Positions 52,547 through 61,681 of a DNA stretch of 64,000 bases are shown in pieces. Positions within the stretch are counted from its first letter, which is position 1; each line of letters starts with the position of its first letter. The DNA lies in contig NZ_JANHAW010000002.1 in assembly GCF_024464595.1 (NCBI RefSeq), positions 434,001 to 498,000 of the forward strand, written 5' to 3'. The translations under genes and the position numbers were made by a program. The notes beneath the pieces were generated by a model. That model ran no database searches, was not told the DNA's origin, and worked only from the letters and a program-made list of their open reading frames with translations. This DNA comes from Halobellus litoreus (GTDB lineage: Archaea; Halobacteriota; Halobacteria; Halobacteriales; Haloferacaceae).

Positions 52547-52872
52547 TGCGAACCACCGCCGTAAACGGCCCAGAGTACGGCTCCCAACCCCGAGAGTTCG
52601 CACCCGCTCACGAGGAGCGACCGACCGACGGCACCGACAGCGGTGATCGTCGGCAGGCCGATCCGCAAGAGTTCGGGCACGGTCGTGAGCAGGGTCAGAC
52701 CCACCGCCAGGTACAACATCCCCGGGCGGCCCGGTCCGCGACGGTATCCGCGAACCAGCACCAGCGCGATCGTCACCGATAGCGCGATCGAGAGCAGTGC
52801 GAGGACGACGACACCGAGTCCTAGCAGCGGATCGGACGACGAGGAACGAAGCTGGAGCAAGACGTGCAGCAT
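52543..52872 (-). CDS. small three-helix membrane protein (DUF7521-like, copy A)
   Basis: The 109-residue protein has three helices, with YRRGPGRPGMLYLAVGLTLLTTVPELLRI matching the layout of copy B. It begins one base after the stop of the winged-helix gene, so all three genes form one operon on the minus strand. The function is unknown; membrane-bound control of the HTH protein is possible. Confidence 0.75.
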   Translation of the reverse strand: MLHVLLQLRSSSSDPLLGLGVVVLALLSIALSVTIALVLVRGYRRGPGRPGMLYLAVGLTLLTTVPELLRIGLPTITAVGAVGRSLLVSGCELSGLGAVLWAVYGGGSQ

Positions 52873-52873
52873 C

Positions 52874-53218
52874 TCAGGACAACCCCTCGAACAGGTCGGT
52901 GAATCGGTCGGCCGGGTGTTCCGACGTCTCGGTGATGGCGACGTCGTACGAACCGTCGTCGAACGTGACGGTCACCTCGCCGACGGTCGCCACGTAGCGC
53001 TTGTAGTGGTGACCCTCCGGGTCGATCTCTTGCTGTTCGGCGACGAGGTCAGCCGCCGCTAGTCTATCGAGACGGCGGTACGCCGTCGGATCGGACATAT
53101 CACACGCCGCACAGAGTTCGGAGACTGACATCGGTTCGGTGGTGAGTTCGGCGAGGATGGCCCGCGCGTACTCGTCGTCGAGCAGCGCAAGGATCTCGTC
53201 GTCGCCGTCCTCGTCCAT
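52874..53218 (-). CDS. ArsR-like winged-helix regulator
   Basis: The 114-residue protein has a helix-turn-helix region EILALLDDEYARAILAELTTEP, MSVSELCAACDMSDPTAYRRLDRLAAADLV and an acidic wing. The two cysteines in ELCAACD could sense redox or metal, but this is inference. It heads a three-gene operon with two small membrane proteins. Confidence 0.87.
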   Translation of the reverse strand: MDEDGDDEILALLDDEYARAILAELTTEPMSVSELCAACDMSDPTAYRRLDRLAAADLVAEQQEIDPEGHHYKRYVATVGEVTVTFDDGSYDVAITETSEHPADRFTDLFEGLS

Positions 53219-53317
53219 ATCTGAGACGTGTGACCGAGGGTGAAAAAAGGATCTTGCGGCTTCCGGCCCGGAAGCCGGTCCTGGGATGCTACGGCGACAT
53301 CGCTGCTCCGTCGGAGT

Positions 53318-54307
53318 ATGTCCCCGTCGCAGACGACTGATCGGACGATTTGGGAGCGCTTACGATGGGCGTGGAAACGGATGACGTGGCCGGTCTGGAA
53401 CGACACCCACAACCGCCTCCGTGCACCGTTGCGAGCGCTGCTCCCGCTCGTTGGAACGTTTCTCGCTCTCGGGATCTTCCAGACGGCTGTCAGAGCGCGG
53501 TTCGAGCATCCAGTCCGAGAACTACTCGAACTGGTCGGACTCGCCGGAATCCTCGTCGCCGGGATCGTCGTCAGCGCGCGAGCGGTCGACCGGCGACCGA
53601 TCACAGAATACGGTCTGTCAGCCGATCGAGGGTGGTGGCGTTCGCTCGCCGTCGGCGGAATCGTCGGGACGGTCGTCAACGCTGGCGCACTCGCCGTGTC
53701 CCTTCGTGCCGGCTGGGTTTCTATCGTCGGATACGCACACGCACCGGGCGTCCTCCCGTTCGTCCCGGCCACGCTCGTGGCGTTCGCGCTCGTCTCCGTC
53801 GCCGCCGCGTGGGAGGAGTTCGTCTTCCGGGCGACGATGCTGAAAAACCTCGCAGAAGGGGGCGAGCGGTTCCTCGAACGGTGGTCGACGGTTCTCCTCG
53901 CCCTCCTCCTCAGTTCACTCGTCTTCGCAGCTCTCCACGGTGGAAAAGTCGAGCACCTCAGTCAGTACGGTTACTATCTGTTGGCCGGAGTGGTGCTCGG
54001 TGGGGTGTACGTCCTCACCGGCGAACTCGCGGTCCCGATCGGGTTTCATACGTTCTACAACTACACGATGGGGTTGTTCGGGCTCGGCGTCTCACAGAGC
54101 GGCCCCGAACTCGTCGTCCTCGATCTCGTCGGTCCGGACCGGTGGGTCGGCGAGGAGGGGCTCGTCCACGTGGTCTTTGCGGCCGTCGGTGGCCTGTTGC
54201 TCCTATCGTATATTCGCTGGCGAGAGGGGAACCTCAGCCTGCACCACGGAGTGACTCGCTGGACGCCGCTCGGCGAGTCTGCGGCGAGCAGTGACGAGGA
54301 CGAATAG
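53318..54307 (+). CDS. CPBP-family intramembrane metalloprotease
   Basis: The 329-residue membrane protein has about eight hydrophobic helices and the CPBP/Rce1 motifs: EEFVFRATMLKNL (EExxxR), FAALHGGKVEH (His) and GFHTFYNYTMG (HxxxN). Such proteins cleave CaaX-like or signal-related membrane peptides. ATG 53318 is preferred since the upstream in-frame ATG 53240 adds residues without family support. Confidence 0.9.
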   Translation: MSPSQTTDRTIWERLRWAWKRMTWPVWNDTHNRLRAPLRALLPLVGTFLALGIFQTAVRARFEHPVRELLELVGLAGILVAGIVVSARAVDRRPITEYGLSADRGWWRSLAVGGIVGTVVNAGALAVSLRAGWVSIVGYAHAPGVLPFVPATLVAFALVSVAAAWEEFVFRATMLKNLAEGGERFLERWSTVLLALLLSSLVFAALHGGKVEHLSQYGYYLLAGVVLGGVYVLTGELAVPIGFHTFYNYTMGLFGLGVSQSGPELVVLDLVGPDRWVGEEGLVHVVFAAVGGLLLLSYIRWREGNLSLHHGVTRWTPLGESAASSDEDE

Positions 54308-54642
54308 TACGGGATCCGTCGACGCCGGACGAGAGCATCGGGCACACGGGAGTCGTCCCACGGGTCCGAGAAAGCCGCCGATCCGATCCCAATCGGGAGG
54401 AGACACGGCGAGCTGATGGTACACGAAGCTACATACGCGATCGACGGTCCGAACGCTCCCTGCCGCGGTGCTCCTGCCGATCGTTGGCCTCGCGACTATC
54501 AGGCCCGGGAGGGAGGCTCTGTTGAAGTCCGTAGAAAATGACGCTTTCTGGTCAGAGGTCGGCCAATACAGAAGAAGGCGTTCGTATCAGCTCTCGGTAT
54601 TTGGGTCACGAGCGTAGTAGACGAGAGCCATCGAGATGCCCA
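54308..54642. other. 335-bp gap at the boundary of the lower-GC segment
   Basis: No gene is supported. The right part holds GGCTCTGTTGAAG (54515-54527), which resembles the ends of some haloarchaeal insertion sequences, followed by DNA of lower GC. A short minus-strand frame near 54597-54648 encodes only 18 residues and may be the 3' scrap of a lost gene. Confidence 0.4.
54515..54530. mobile_element. possible insertion-sequence end (scar)
   Basis: GGCTCTGTTGAAGTCC looks like a terminal inverted repeat of archaeal insertion sequences. No matching inverted copy and no transposase were found in the window, so at most this is a remnant left by excision or deletion. It coincides with a change in base composition. 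Confidence 0.25.
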
Positions 54643-55347
54643 TCATCCATCACCGCCGTCCGGGTCGATCTCGAAGGTGGTGATCATCCCGAATAATCCA
54701 GTGGTGGTGTCTTGGACGGTGAGGCCCGCCTCGGCGACGACGTCACGTGGCCGTTGATCCCAGCGACAGCCGGTCTGGGCGTAGTGAGCATCGGTCCGCC
54801 ACTCCTGATAGCTTGCGATCGGTCTCACGTCACTTCGACCGTGTTCGACTAAGCGGATCGTCCCCTCAGGCTTACATACACGACTCATCTCACGGAGCGC
54901 GGCGACTGGATCGGGGAATGTACACGTTGACAGCGACGAAATCACTGCGTCGAAACTGTCATCGGCAAAATCGAGATTCTGCGCATCCATCTGTAACAGC
55001 GTGCCATCGGTGTCAAGTTCTGTAAGCCGGTCTTCGGCACGTGCTAACATTTCCGGACTGATGTCTATCCCGACGAGTTCAACGGTTTCTGGAAGATACC
55101 GGAAGTTCGTTCCCGTCCCACAAGCGACGTCTAGGATTTTCCCGTCAACATCTCCGAACCGTGTGCGGCGGTAGCGGCCAGTGACGAGGTGAGCCAGCCA
55201 GTCGAATCGGTGAATCCAGTCAGCGTACTCGGCATACGAGTCCTTGATTTCCGCGAGCGACATCGGTCGGTTCGAAACCGGGTCGGTCTCGGTTCGAGAG
55301 CGATGCCGGTGGGAGCTCATCTGAGTCGTATTGTCAGGTGGTGTCAT
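54643..55347 (-). CDS. class I SAM-dependent methyltransferase (paralog 1)
   Basis: The 234-residue protein has motif I ILDVACGTGTNFRYLP, GIDISPEMLARA, MDAQNLDFADDSFDAVISS and a C-terminal LVEHGRSDVRPI, the pattern of UbiE/MenG-like and arsenite-type methyltransferases. It lacks the Cys signature of arsenite methyltransferase. A related gene is at 60818-61570 on the other strand. It is 31 bases downstream of the zinc-binding gene, in line with nuoCD. ATG 55320 (MSSHRHRS) or 55263 are possible later starts. Confidence 0.87.
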   Translation of the reverse strand: MTPPDNTTQMSSHRHRSRTETDPVSNRPMSLAEIKDSYAEYADWIHRFDWLAHLVTGRYRRTRFGDVDGKILDVACGTGTNFRYLPETVELVGIDISPEMLARAEDRLTELDTDGTLLQMDAQNLDFADDSFDAVISSLSTCTFPDPVAALREMSRVCKPEGTIRLVEHGRSDVRPIASYQEWRTDAHYAQTGCRWDQRPRDVVAEAGLTVQDTTTGLFGMITTFEIDPDGGDG

Positions 55348-55378
55348 TTTTTGAGAGGTTGCGTAGGCGTTCGTTCTG

Positions 55379-55690
55379 TTATGATTCGTTCCGGGATTGA
55401 TCCGCGTCGTCGGCTATGAGTTCGCAGAACTGTCTGAGGAACGTCCGTCGGTCGGTCCGGCCAGCACCGGCCGCGACGAGTGTCGCTTCCAGTCCGTCGC
55501 GGTTCTGATGACAGCACTCTCTATGGCAGGGTTTACAGAGGTATTCGAACTCCTTGTCGTCACGGTTCCAGCGGTCGCCCTGTTTGTCGTATTCTCGTGC
55601 AGCATCGCGGTCGATCGTCTCGCCGCAGGCGATACAGGTCACTTGCTGATCGGAGTCTCTCCGCCACGATGTGGAGGTCGGCACCGTCAT
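55379..55690 (-). CDS. small zinc-binding protein coupled to nuoCD
   Basis: The 103-residue protein has a zinc-ribbon-like core CIACGETIDRDAA then YLCKPCHRECCHQNRDGLE. Haloarchaeal proteins of this type are labelled DUF7562, I believe. Its ATG overlaps the nuoCD stop by four bases, so the two are co-translated. A role in assembling the partner subunit is possible but unproven. Confidence 0.75.
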   Translation of the reverse strand: MTVPTSTSWRRDSDQQVTCIACGETIDRDAAREYDKQGDRWNRDDKEFEYLCKPCHRECCHQNRDGLEATLVAAGAGRTDRRTFLRQFCELIADDADQSRNES

Positions 55691-57330
55691 CGATCGACCT
55701 CCCCCATAATCGTGTCGAGACTACCCAGTGTTGCGACGAGATCGGCGACGTACTCGTCTTCCGCCATCGCCGGCAGCGCCGATAGGTTCGAGAACGACGG
55801 TCCACGGATTTTGAACCGTGCGGGCGTGTCGGTTCCGTCTGCGCGGATGTAGATTCCGAGTTCGCCTTTCGCGCCCTCGACGGCCCTGTAACACTCCCCG
55901 GTCGGTTTCAACGTCCGCGGTACGTTGGCTTGGCAGGTCCGGTCCGCGTCCGGCCAGTCTGAGAGCAGATCGACGCACTGATCGACGATGGTTGCTGATT
56001 CTTCGATTTCTTGCAGTCGAACGAGCACGCGGGCGAAGTTGTCGCAGCCGTCACGGGTGATGACGTTCCATTCGAGACGGTCGTAGTGGCCGTACGGGTC
56101 GTCACGTCGGAGGTCGTAATCGATACCGGAGGCGCGAGCGACTGGCCCGGTGGCTCCATACTGCTTTGCGACTGCCGGTGGGAGCTCGCCGGTGTCGACA
56201 CATCTGGCCTGGAAGACTTCGTTGCTCGTCAGGAGGTCGTGATACTCGGTGAGTTTCCGCGGCAACTCGTTGGTGAAGGCCCGGACGTTTTCGAGGAACT
56301 CCCCGCGCGGCTCGGGCAAGTCCCACGCGACGCCACCGACCCGGAAGAAGTTGAACATCATCCGCTGTCCGGTCAGGTCCTCCAGGAGATCCTGGACGAC
56401 TTCCCGGTCCCGAAAACCGTACATAAAGGTGCCATTGAACTCGCCGCTGACGTCCAATGCGTACATCGCCGTGAATAACAGGTGCGAGAGAATTCGGGAT
56501 AATTCGGCGCTCATCGTTCGGACGACTTGAGCGTACTCGGGGACGTCGATCCCGGCTAAGTCTTCGATGACGCGTGCGTAGGCCCACTCGTTCAGGAGAC
56601 CCGCACCGCCCCAGTCCCAGCGGTCGGGGTACGGCATAATCTGATGGCGGTAGGTCCCCTGCTGGCACATCTGCTCCTCACACCGGTGGATGTACCCGAT
56701 ATCCGGCTCAACGTCGGCGATCGTCTCTCCGTTCAGTTCGACGTTTAAATGAAGGACACCGTGAGTCGATGGGTGGTGCGGTCCGATGTTGACGTGCATC
56801 GTGTCGGGGCCCTCACGATGATCTTCCTGTAGCGGGTTCGCGTGTTCGGACAACGGCACGATCTGGGGCCGTGTCTGATCGTAGTCCAGCGACAACGGAT
56901 GTCCTTGCCACGTCTCCGGCAGCAGAATCCGCCGCAGGTCCGGGTGATCCTCGTACTCGATACCGACCAGGTCGTAGGCCTCACGTTCGTGCCACGCAGC
57001 AGTCCGGTAGACTGAGGCCGCTGAATCGCTCACGGGGTCGTCCTTCGCTGTCGGGACGACGACTGACAACTCGCGTGTCCGATCATCGTAGCTGGTGAGG
57101 TGATAGATCGTCTCGAAGCGGTCTTCGTACTCCTGGGCGGTCACACACGAACAGTGATCGAATCCCGCCACCGAGCGAAGCGTCGAGAGGACGCTCTGCA
57201 CTCGGTCAGCGCGGATCACGACCGCAGGGGCGTTCTCGTGCGTTTCACGACCGACGATGACGTCGGTTAGGAGGGCGGAGACCGCCTCAGCCGGGGACTG
57301 CCGGGCGGGCGGGCGGTGATGCTGAGACAT
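55687..57330 (-). CDS. nuoCD: NADH/F420H2-quinone oxidoreductase subunit CD fusion (NuoCD-like), orphan
   Basis: The 547-residue protein contains a 30-kDa-type NuoC domain (residues about 25-165: TYHLTS-like strand, WHEREAYDLVGIEYEDHPDLRRILLPE) and a 49-kDa-type NuoD domain with GPHHPSTHGVLHLNVELNGE, DIGYIHRCEEQM, AYARVIEDLAG, GGVAWDLPEPRG and VEGAKGELGIYIRADG. It should sit in the Q-module of complex I. In haloarchaea nuoCD lies inside a nuo operon, but here no other nuo gene is present, so it is a second or displaced copy. A minus-strand TATA (TATTTATATTA) at 57389-57399 precedes it. Confidence 0.93.
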   Translation of the reverse strand: MSQHHRPPARQSPAEAVSALLTDVIVGRETHENAPAVVIRADRVQSVLSTLRSVAGFDHCSCVTAQEYEDRFETIYHLTSYDDRTRELSVVVPTAKDDPVSDSAASVYRTAAWHEREAYDLVGIEYEDHPDLRRILLPETWQGHPLSLDYDQTRPQIVPLSEHANPLQEDHREGPDTMHVNIGPHHPSTHGVLHLNVELNGETIADVEPDIGYIHRCEEQMCQQGTYRHQIMPYPDRWDWGGAGLLNEWAYARVIEDLAGIDVPEYAQVVRTMSAELSRILSHLLFTAMYALDVSGEFNGTFMYGFRDREVVQDLLEDLTGQRMMFNFFRVGGVAWDLPEPRGEFLENVRAFTNELPRKLTEYHDLLTSNEVFQARCVDTGELPPAVAKQYGATGPVARASGIDYDLRRDDPYGHYDRLEWNVITRDGCDNFARVLVRLQEIEESATIVDQCVDLLSDWPDADRTCQANVPRTLKPTGECYRAVEGAKGELGIYIRADGTDTPARFKIRGPSFSNLSALPAMAEDEYVADLVATLGSLDTIMGEVDR

Positions 57331-57388
57331 CGTCCTCGCGTACCAGTTCCGGATGTGGCCCGGTAGGCGCACTGCCTCACCGATGACG

Positions 57389-57399
57389 TAATATAAATA
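57389..57399 (-). promoter_or_regulatory. TATA box for the nuoCD-like gene
   Basis: On the minus strand the sequence reads TATTTATATTA. It would place the transcript start near 57365-57370, giving a leader of about 35-40 bases before ATG 57330. Confidence 0.5.
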
Positions 57400-57464
57400 C
57401 CAGTGGAATTTCGAAGCCGATTTGCTTCGTTGCGCGGCAGCGGTGAGCGGCTCCCCCGTAGTGA

Positions 57465-57470
57465 TTTATT
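57465..57470 (+). promoter_or_regulatory. TATA box for the HTH_10 gene at 57494
   Basis: TTTATT lies about 27 bp before ATG 57494, so the regulator gene is probably leaderless. Confidence 0.5.
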
Positions 57471-57493
57471 CCCCACGTGAGACAACTCGTCGT

Positions 57494-58150
57494 ATGCGGT
57501 ATCTCACGGTGGAGATCAAACCAAGTAACGGAGGTGCATTCCACCCGCTCGGGGACAAGCTCACGGAGGCACCGGGCATCGACCGAAGAGCGATTCATCA
57601 CGTTGAACTGCTGGCCGACGGGACCGTGGTGCTACTGGCCGAAGCGAGTGGCAGTCAAGCGCAGTACGAACAGATTATGGACGAATCCCCGCACGTGATC
57701 GAGTATCTCGTCGCCGGGGACGACCGTTGGATGGCTGTGAGTCAATTTGACCCGACCGACGAAGTCCGAAAGGCGCTGGCGCTCCAGCAAGAGTCGTTTC
57801 TTGTGGTTGACACCCCGATTCGCTTCACTTCCGAGGACCATCTCAAGATCACGTACCTCGGGACAGACGATACCTTCAGAAAACTGTTCGACTACGCCGA
57901 CGAACTGGATTCGATGGCGGTCGACATTCTCGAGATGGGCGAGTACAAGGCTGACGAGTCGTCCCTCAGTCGGTTGATCACCACTCGCCAAGAAGAAGTC
58001 CTTGAGGCAGCCGTAGAGTTAGGGTATTACACCGAACCACGTCAGGCGTCACTCGAAGAGGTCGGGGATGCCATCGGGATCTCTCCAGGAACAGTGGGTG
58101 AACACCTTCGAAAAGTCGAAGAACGCGTCTTCAGCGAGATTGTCCGCTAA
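57494..58150 (+). CDS. bat-type HTH_10 transcriptional regulator
   Basis: The 218-residue protein begins MRYLTVEIKPSNGGAFHPLG, a haloarchaeal sensor half, and ends with HTH_10: ITTRQEEVLEAAVELGYYTEPR then VGDAIGISPGTVGEHLRKVEERV. It is divergent from the nuoCD-like gene and is its best candidate regulator. Codons are less GC-rich than in the first 54 kb. Confidence 0.88.
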   Translation: MRYLTVEIKPSNGGAFHPLGDKLTEAPGIDRRAIHHVELLADGTVVLLAEASGSQAQYEQIMDESPHVIEYLVAGDDRWMAVSQFDPTDEVRKALALQQESFLVVDTPIRFTSEDHLKITYLGTDDTFRKLFDYADELDSMAVDILEMGEYKADESSLSRLITTRQEEVLEAAVELGYYTEPRQASLEEVGDAIGISPGTVGEHLRKVEERVFSEIVR

Positions 58151-58393
58151 TGTGATTTCGGAGACGCGTTCGGTGGGTTTCGTGACCGAGTTCCGGAACC
58201 TAAACTTACCTTCTTACTGGGTGAGTCGTGGCACGAACCCCGAGCTGATGCGATCGGGCTCGTAGTCGGAGATAAAAATAGCCCCACTGCTACGGCAGTC
58301 TGCCTATTCAGATACATCGCGTATTCTCTGATACCAAACCCACGTTGACGCCTGAGTAGAGCGCCCGAACCGTTCGCCTTCCCAACAAAACTG

Positions 58394-59287
58394 ATGTCAG
58401 CCACGACTCCGTCCACAGACACTGACGCATCGCTGCTTACAACCCCTACCATCGAGTCCGCCTACCGGGAGGTAAACGGCGTCCGACTCCACGTCGTAAC
58501 AGCCGGTGAACCTGACGCACCCCTCGTCGTCTTGTTACATGGTCACCCGGATTTCTGGTACGGGTGGCGCGACCAGATCGGTTCGCTCGTCGAAGCCGGC
58601 TACCGTGTGGTGGTCCCGGATCAGCGGGGTTGTAATCTGAGCGAGGCGCCCGACGGAATCGATGCCTACCGGATGTCGAATCTCGTCGCCGATGTCCGTG
58701 AATTAATCCGCAGTGAGGGACGCGAATCGGCCCACGTAGTCGGGCACGATTTCGGCGCGTTCGTCGCTTGGAACGTCGCTCTCCGTGAGCCGACGGTCGT
58801 CGATCGGCTCGGGATCTGCAACGTTCCGCACCCGACGGTGTATCGAGAGACGCTCCGCTCCAGTCTCCGCCAGATCGCCCGGAGTTGGTACGTCTGGTTC
58901 TACCAGTTCCCGAAGCTCCCCGAGTGGCTGCTGCGCCGGAACGGGATGAACAATATGGTTGCGACGCTCGAAGTGTCCTCGAATGAAGGAACGTTCGACG
59001 ACGAAGCGATCGCACGGTACCAGGCAGCGTGGCAACACACTGGTATCGAGCCACGAATCAACTGGTACCGTGGCTTCCGGCGATCAGAGCGACCCCCGCG
59101 CAACACCGTGGTCCAGCCAACGCTGATCTGCTGGGGCGAAGACGACGTCGGACTCGTCCCGTCGATGGCCGAACGGAGTCTCGACTACTGTGAAACCGGG
59201 CGCCTCAGGACGTTTCCTGACGCGTCACATTGGGTGCACCACGAGCGCGAGGCAGTCACCGACGAACTACTTGATCACCTGTCGTGA
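58394..59287 (+). CDS. alpha/beta hydrolase, epoxide-hydrolase/dehalogenase-like
   Basis: The 297-residue protein has the sequence VVLLHGHPDFWYGWRDQI, PDQRGCNLSEAP, the nucleophile elbow HVVGHDFGAFVAW (Asp nucleophile in GHDFG), DDVGLVPSMAE and FPDASHWVHHE. An Asp nucleophile is typical of epoxide hydrolases and haloalkane dehalogenases, unlike the Ser enzyme at 43803. The natural substrate is unknown. Confidence 0.9.
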   Translation: MSATTPSTDTDASLLTTPTIESAYREVNGVRLHVVTAGEPDAPLVVLLHGHPDFWYGWRDQIGSLVEAGYRVVVPDQRGCNLSEAPDGIDAYRMSNLVADVRELIRSEGRESAHVVGHDFGAFVAWNVALREPTVVDRLGICNVPHPTVYRETLRSSLRQIARSWYVWFYQFPKLPEWLLRRNGMNNMVATLEVSSNEGTFDDEAIARYQAAWQHTGIEPRINWYRGFRRSERPPRNTVVQPTLICWGEDDVGLVPSMAERSLDYCETGRLRTFPDASHWVHHEREAVTDELLDHLS

Positions 59288-59321
59288 CTGAGCCGTTGGT
59301 TGATCACAGTCACAAACAAAT

Positions 59322-59341
59322 GAGGCCCCGCGACGGGGCTC
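59322..59341 (+). terminator. GC-rich hairpin after the hydrolase gene
   Basis: GAGGCCCCG-CGA-CGGGGCTC forms a stem of about eight pairs with one bulged G. It lies 35 bases after the stop at 59287. Archaeal termination usually relies on T-runs, so the role is uncertain. Confidence 0.35.
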
Positions 59342-59446
59342 AAAACTGAAGTCGTTGTTTCAGCTTAGTTGAATGTTAAGACTCCATTCTGACGAGAATT
59401 GTCTATGGGTTCGCTCTCTCTGGCCTCTCTTAGCGACTGTGACGGT

Positions 59447-59644
59447 ATGACAACTGACGGGACGAAACTTGGAACGCCCGAAAACATCACACTGAAACCT
59501 ACCACGGGTGAAATCGAATTTCTCTGCGTCGATCCGAGCGGCAAGGGGTCAGCCGAATTCCCACGAATGGAGAATGGCCAGGTGGTCGTCTCCATAGAGA
59601 GAGTCGAAACAGCACAAGAGTACCTCATCGTGAATGCCCCGTAG
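59447..59644 (+). CDS. small protein of unknown function (HalOD-like region)
   Basis: The protein of about 65 residues starts MTTDGTKLGTPENITLKP and contains strand-like segments EIEFLCVDPSGKGSAEFPR and VVVSIERVETAQEYLIVN. ATG 59405 would lengthen it by 14 residues. No family is recognised, but the composition is typical of real small haloarchaeal proteins. Confidence 0.5.
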   Translation: MTTDGTKLGTPENITLKPTTGEIEFLCVDPSGKGSAEFPRMENGQVVVSIERVETAQEYLIVNAP

Positions 59645-59746
59645 CTATCCTGGGACACGGTTTCGGACTGTTAATTCGCGGGTAAGTACCTGAAAGAAGG
59701 AGGGGTTTCAACAGTATGCCTGGAGTGGTGGGAACCATCTCAAATC

Positions 59747-60655
59747 ATGACCGGACGTCGTTCGCCGACCGATATCTTTCGATTACTTGCCGACGATACT
59801 CGGGTCGATATTCTTCGCGCCGTCGCGGTTGCGCAGTACGATCTTGACCAGGTCGACTCGGGCGCTGCTGAGCTCGCGTTCTCTGAGATTTATGACCGTG
59901 TTGACGTGGAAAATAGCTCGAAGCTGTCGTACCACCTCGGGGAACTCGCTGGGACCTACCTGCGAAAAACCGACGACGGGTATTCGCTTTCGCACGCTGG
60001 TGAACGCATCGTTCGGTTTATTCTCGCTGAAAATTACGGTTCACCGGAGTCGTTCGGTCCGGAACCGATCGATGGGGTGTGTATCTTTTGTGGGGCGGAG
60101 GCGCTGGAAGCGAGTTTGTCGCATCAGTTTTTCCGAATCGACTGTACGGCGTGTGAGCAGCAAGTCGCTGGACAACCGATAACGCCCGCACAGGTCAGGA
60201 CACGGGGAACCGACGCTCTCGTTCAGAGTGTCAAGCGACGAAGTGCGGAGGATGCCAGACTGATTCGACAACGGCTGTGTCCGGAGTGTGGCGCGCAACT
60301 CTCCGTGGAGGTGGTTGAGGTGCCTGCGAGTGCGTTGCCTGAGGCTGCTTCGTTTGTTGTGCGGAGTACCTGTGGCGCGTGTCTCCGGGAGTATAATAGC
60401 CCGTTGACGTATAGCGCCGTTTATCATCCGGCATCGATTGCGTTCCATTGGGAGCGCGGAGTTGACGTGACTGCCAGAGGGCTCTGGGAATTTCACGAAT
60501 ACGTATATGAGGGCCGGTGGACATCCGAACAGGTCGCGTCGGACCCCGACGAATACGAAGTCGTGTTGCGTCACGGGGAGGATGCAGTGAGACTCTATCT
60601 CGACTCGACTGCGACCGTGGTGCGGACGGAGCGCGTGCGACGCGAGAACGGTTGA
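59747..60655 (+). CDS. winged-helix regulator with zinc-ribbon domains
   Basis: The 302-residue protein has an N-terminal ArsR-like winged helix (LADDTRVDILRAVAVAQYD; NSSKLSYHLGELAGTYLRKTDDGYSL), then two Cys-rich zinc ribbons (CIFCGAE/CTACEQQ, residues about 112-140; CPECGAQ/CGACLREY, residues about 178-220). This layout is common among haloarchaeal DUF7351-like regulators. The ligand is unknown, and the neighbours are a small protein and a methyltransferase gene. Confidence 0.85.
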   Translation: MTGRRSPTDIFRLLADDTRVDILRAVAVAQYDLDQVDSGAAELAFSEIYDRVDVENSSKLSYHLGELAGTYLRKTDDGYSLSHAGERIVRFILAENYGSPESFGPEPIDGVCIFCGAEALEASLSHQFFRIDCTACEQQVAGQPITPAQVRTRGTDALVQSVKRRSAEDARLIRQRLCPECGAQLSVEVVEVPASALPEAASFVVRSTCGACLREYNSPLTYSAVYHPASIAFHWERGVDVTARGLWEFHEYVYEGRWTSEQVASDPDEYEVVLRHGEDAVRLYLDSTATVVRTERVRRENG

Positions 60656-60817
60656 TTTCGGCGATAGTAACAGTTTCATTACAAAATCGGTGTTGAGTGG
60701 AATGCGGTGCTGATCAGATATTTTCCGATTAGTGGTGTAAATGGTCTAGAACCGTGGCTTTACGCTCAACTCAAGTTTTGAATCAAATCCGATAAATTAT
60801 CAAATATCCAATGTTTT

Positions 60818-61570
60818 ATGGACGTCAGCGGCTCGACCTACAGATGTAGTCACCGGAGGCTCACCCCCGTGCAATCGAAACCCATCCACGACCCGACAGG
60901 CCAGGCGAATCGAACACAGAGCGAGCAGACTGCGCGAGAACAGTCAGTACCAAACGGCTCGAAATCAGCCGACGAGATCGCCGACGCGTACGCAGACGTG
61001 GCTGACGAACTCGCTCGGTGGCGCCGACTCGACCAGTTGGTCGCTGGACGGTATCGTCGAGATCACTTCTGGCACGCGAGTGGGCGAATCCTTGATGTCG
61101 CCTGCGGGACCGGGCGGAATTTCCAGTACCTCCCGTCGGCAAGCGAGGTCGTCGGTATCGACATCAGCGATGAGATGCTCACCCACGCTCGTTCTGAACT
61201 CGACAGGCTCGATGTGGAAGGAACGGTTCAAACGATGGATGCCCAGGCGATCGACTTCCCTGACGACAGTTTCGACACCGTCGTCTCGTCGTTTTCCACG
61301 TGCACGTTCCCCGACCCGATGGCCGCGCTCCACGAAATGGAGCGCGTCTGCACATCCGACGGCGAGATACTACTACTCGAACACCGTCACAGCGACGCTG
61401 CGCCGCTCGCTCGGCTCCAGGATTGGCGGGCTGAATCCCAGTACGAGAAGAACGGTTGCCGACTAACCCACAACCCGCTAGAAACCGTCGAACAGGCCGG
61501 CCTCACCGTCGAGAGCACCTCAACATCGTGCTTCGGTCTCATCGCTACCATCGAGGCCTCACCGAGGTGA
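60818..61570 (+). CDS. class I SAM-dependent methyltransferase (paralog 2)
   Basis: The 250-residue protein matches paralog 1 at 54643 in the core: ILDVACGTGRNFQYLP, VVGIDISDEMLTHARSEL, VQTMDAQAIDFPDDSFDTV and STCTFPDPMAALHEMERVC. It has a longer basic N-terminus of about 50 residues, which may be an over-extended start. AT-rich DNA with TATA-like motifs lies just upstream (60780-60815). The substrate is unknown. Confidence 0.87.
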   Translation: MDVSGSTYRCSHRRLTPVQSKPIHDPTGQANRTQSEQTAREQSVPNGSKSADEIADAYADVADELARWRRLDQLVAGRYRRDHFWHASGRILDVACGTGRNFQYLPSASEVVGIDISDEMLTHARSELDRLDVEGTVQTMDAQAIDFPDDSFDTVVSSFSTCTFPDPMAALHEMERVCTSDGEILLLEHRHSDAAPLARLQDWRAESQYEKNGCRLTHNPLETVEQAGLTVESTSTSCFGLIATIEASPR

Positions 61571-61681
61571 TCACCGAATGAGCACGTTCTCGCACGTATT
61601 CGGGCTTCAATTGGGCATTCGCGTCACAGCACGTGGAAATCCCAACTAATGACACGATCACGACGTTCCACGGAAACCACT

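Noticed and set aside
54597-54648. 18-codon minus-strand frame near the segment boundary
   Set aside because: Too short to support; at most a remnant, and mentioned only within the gap description.
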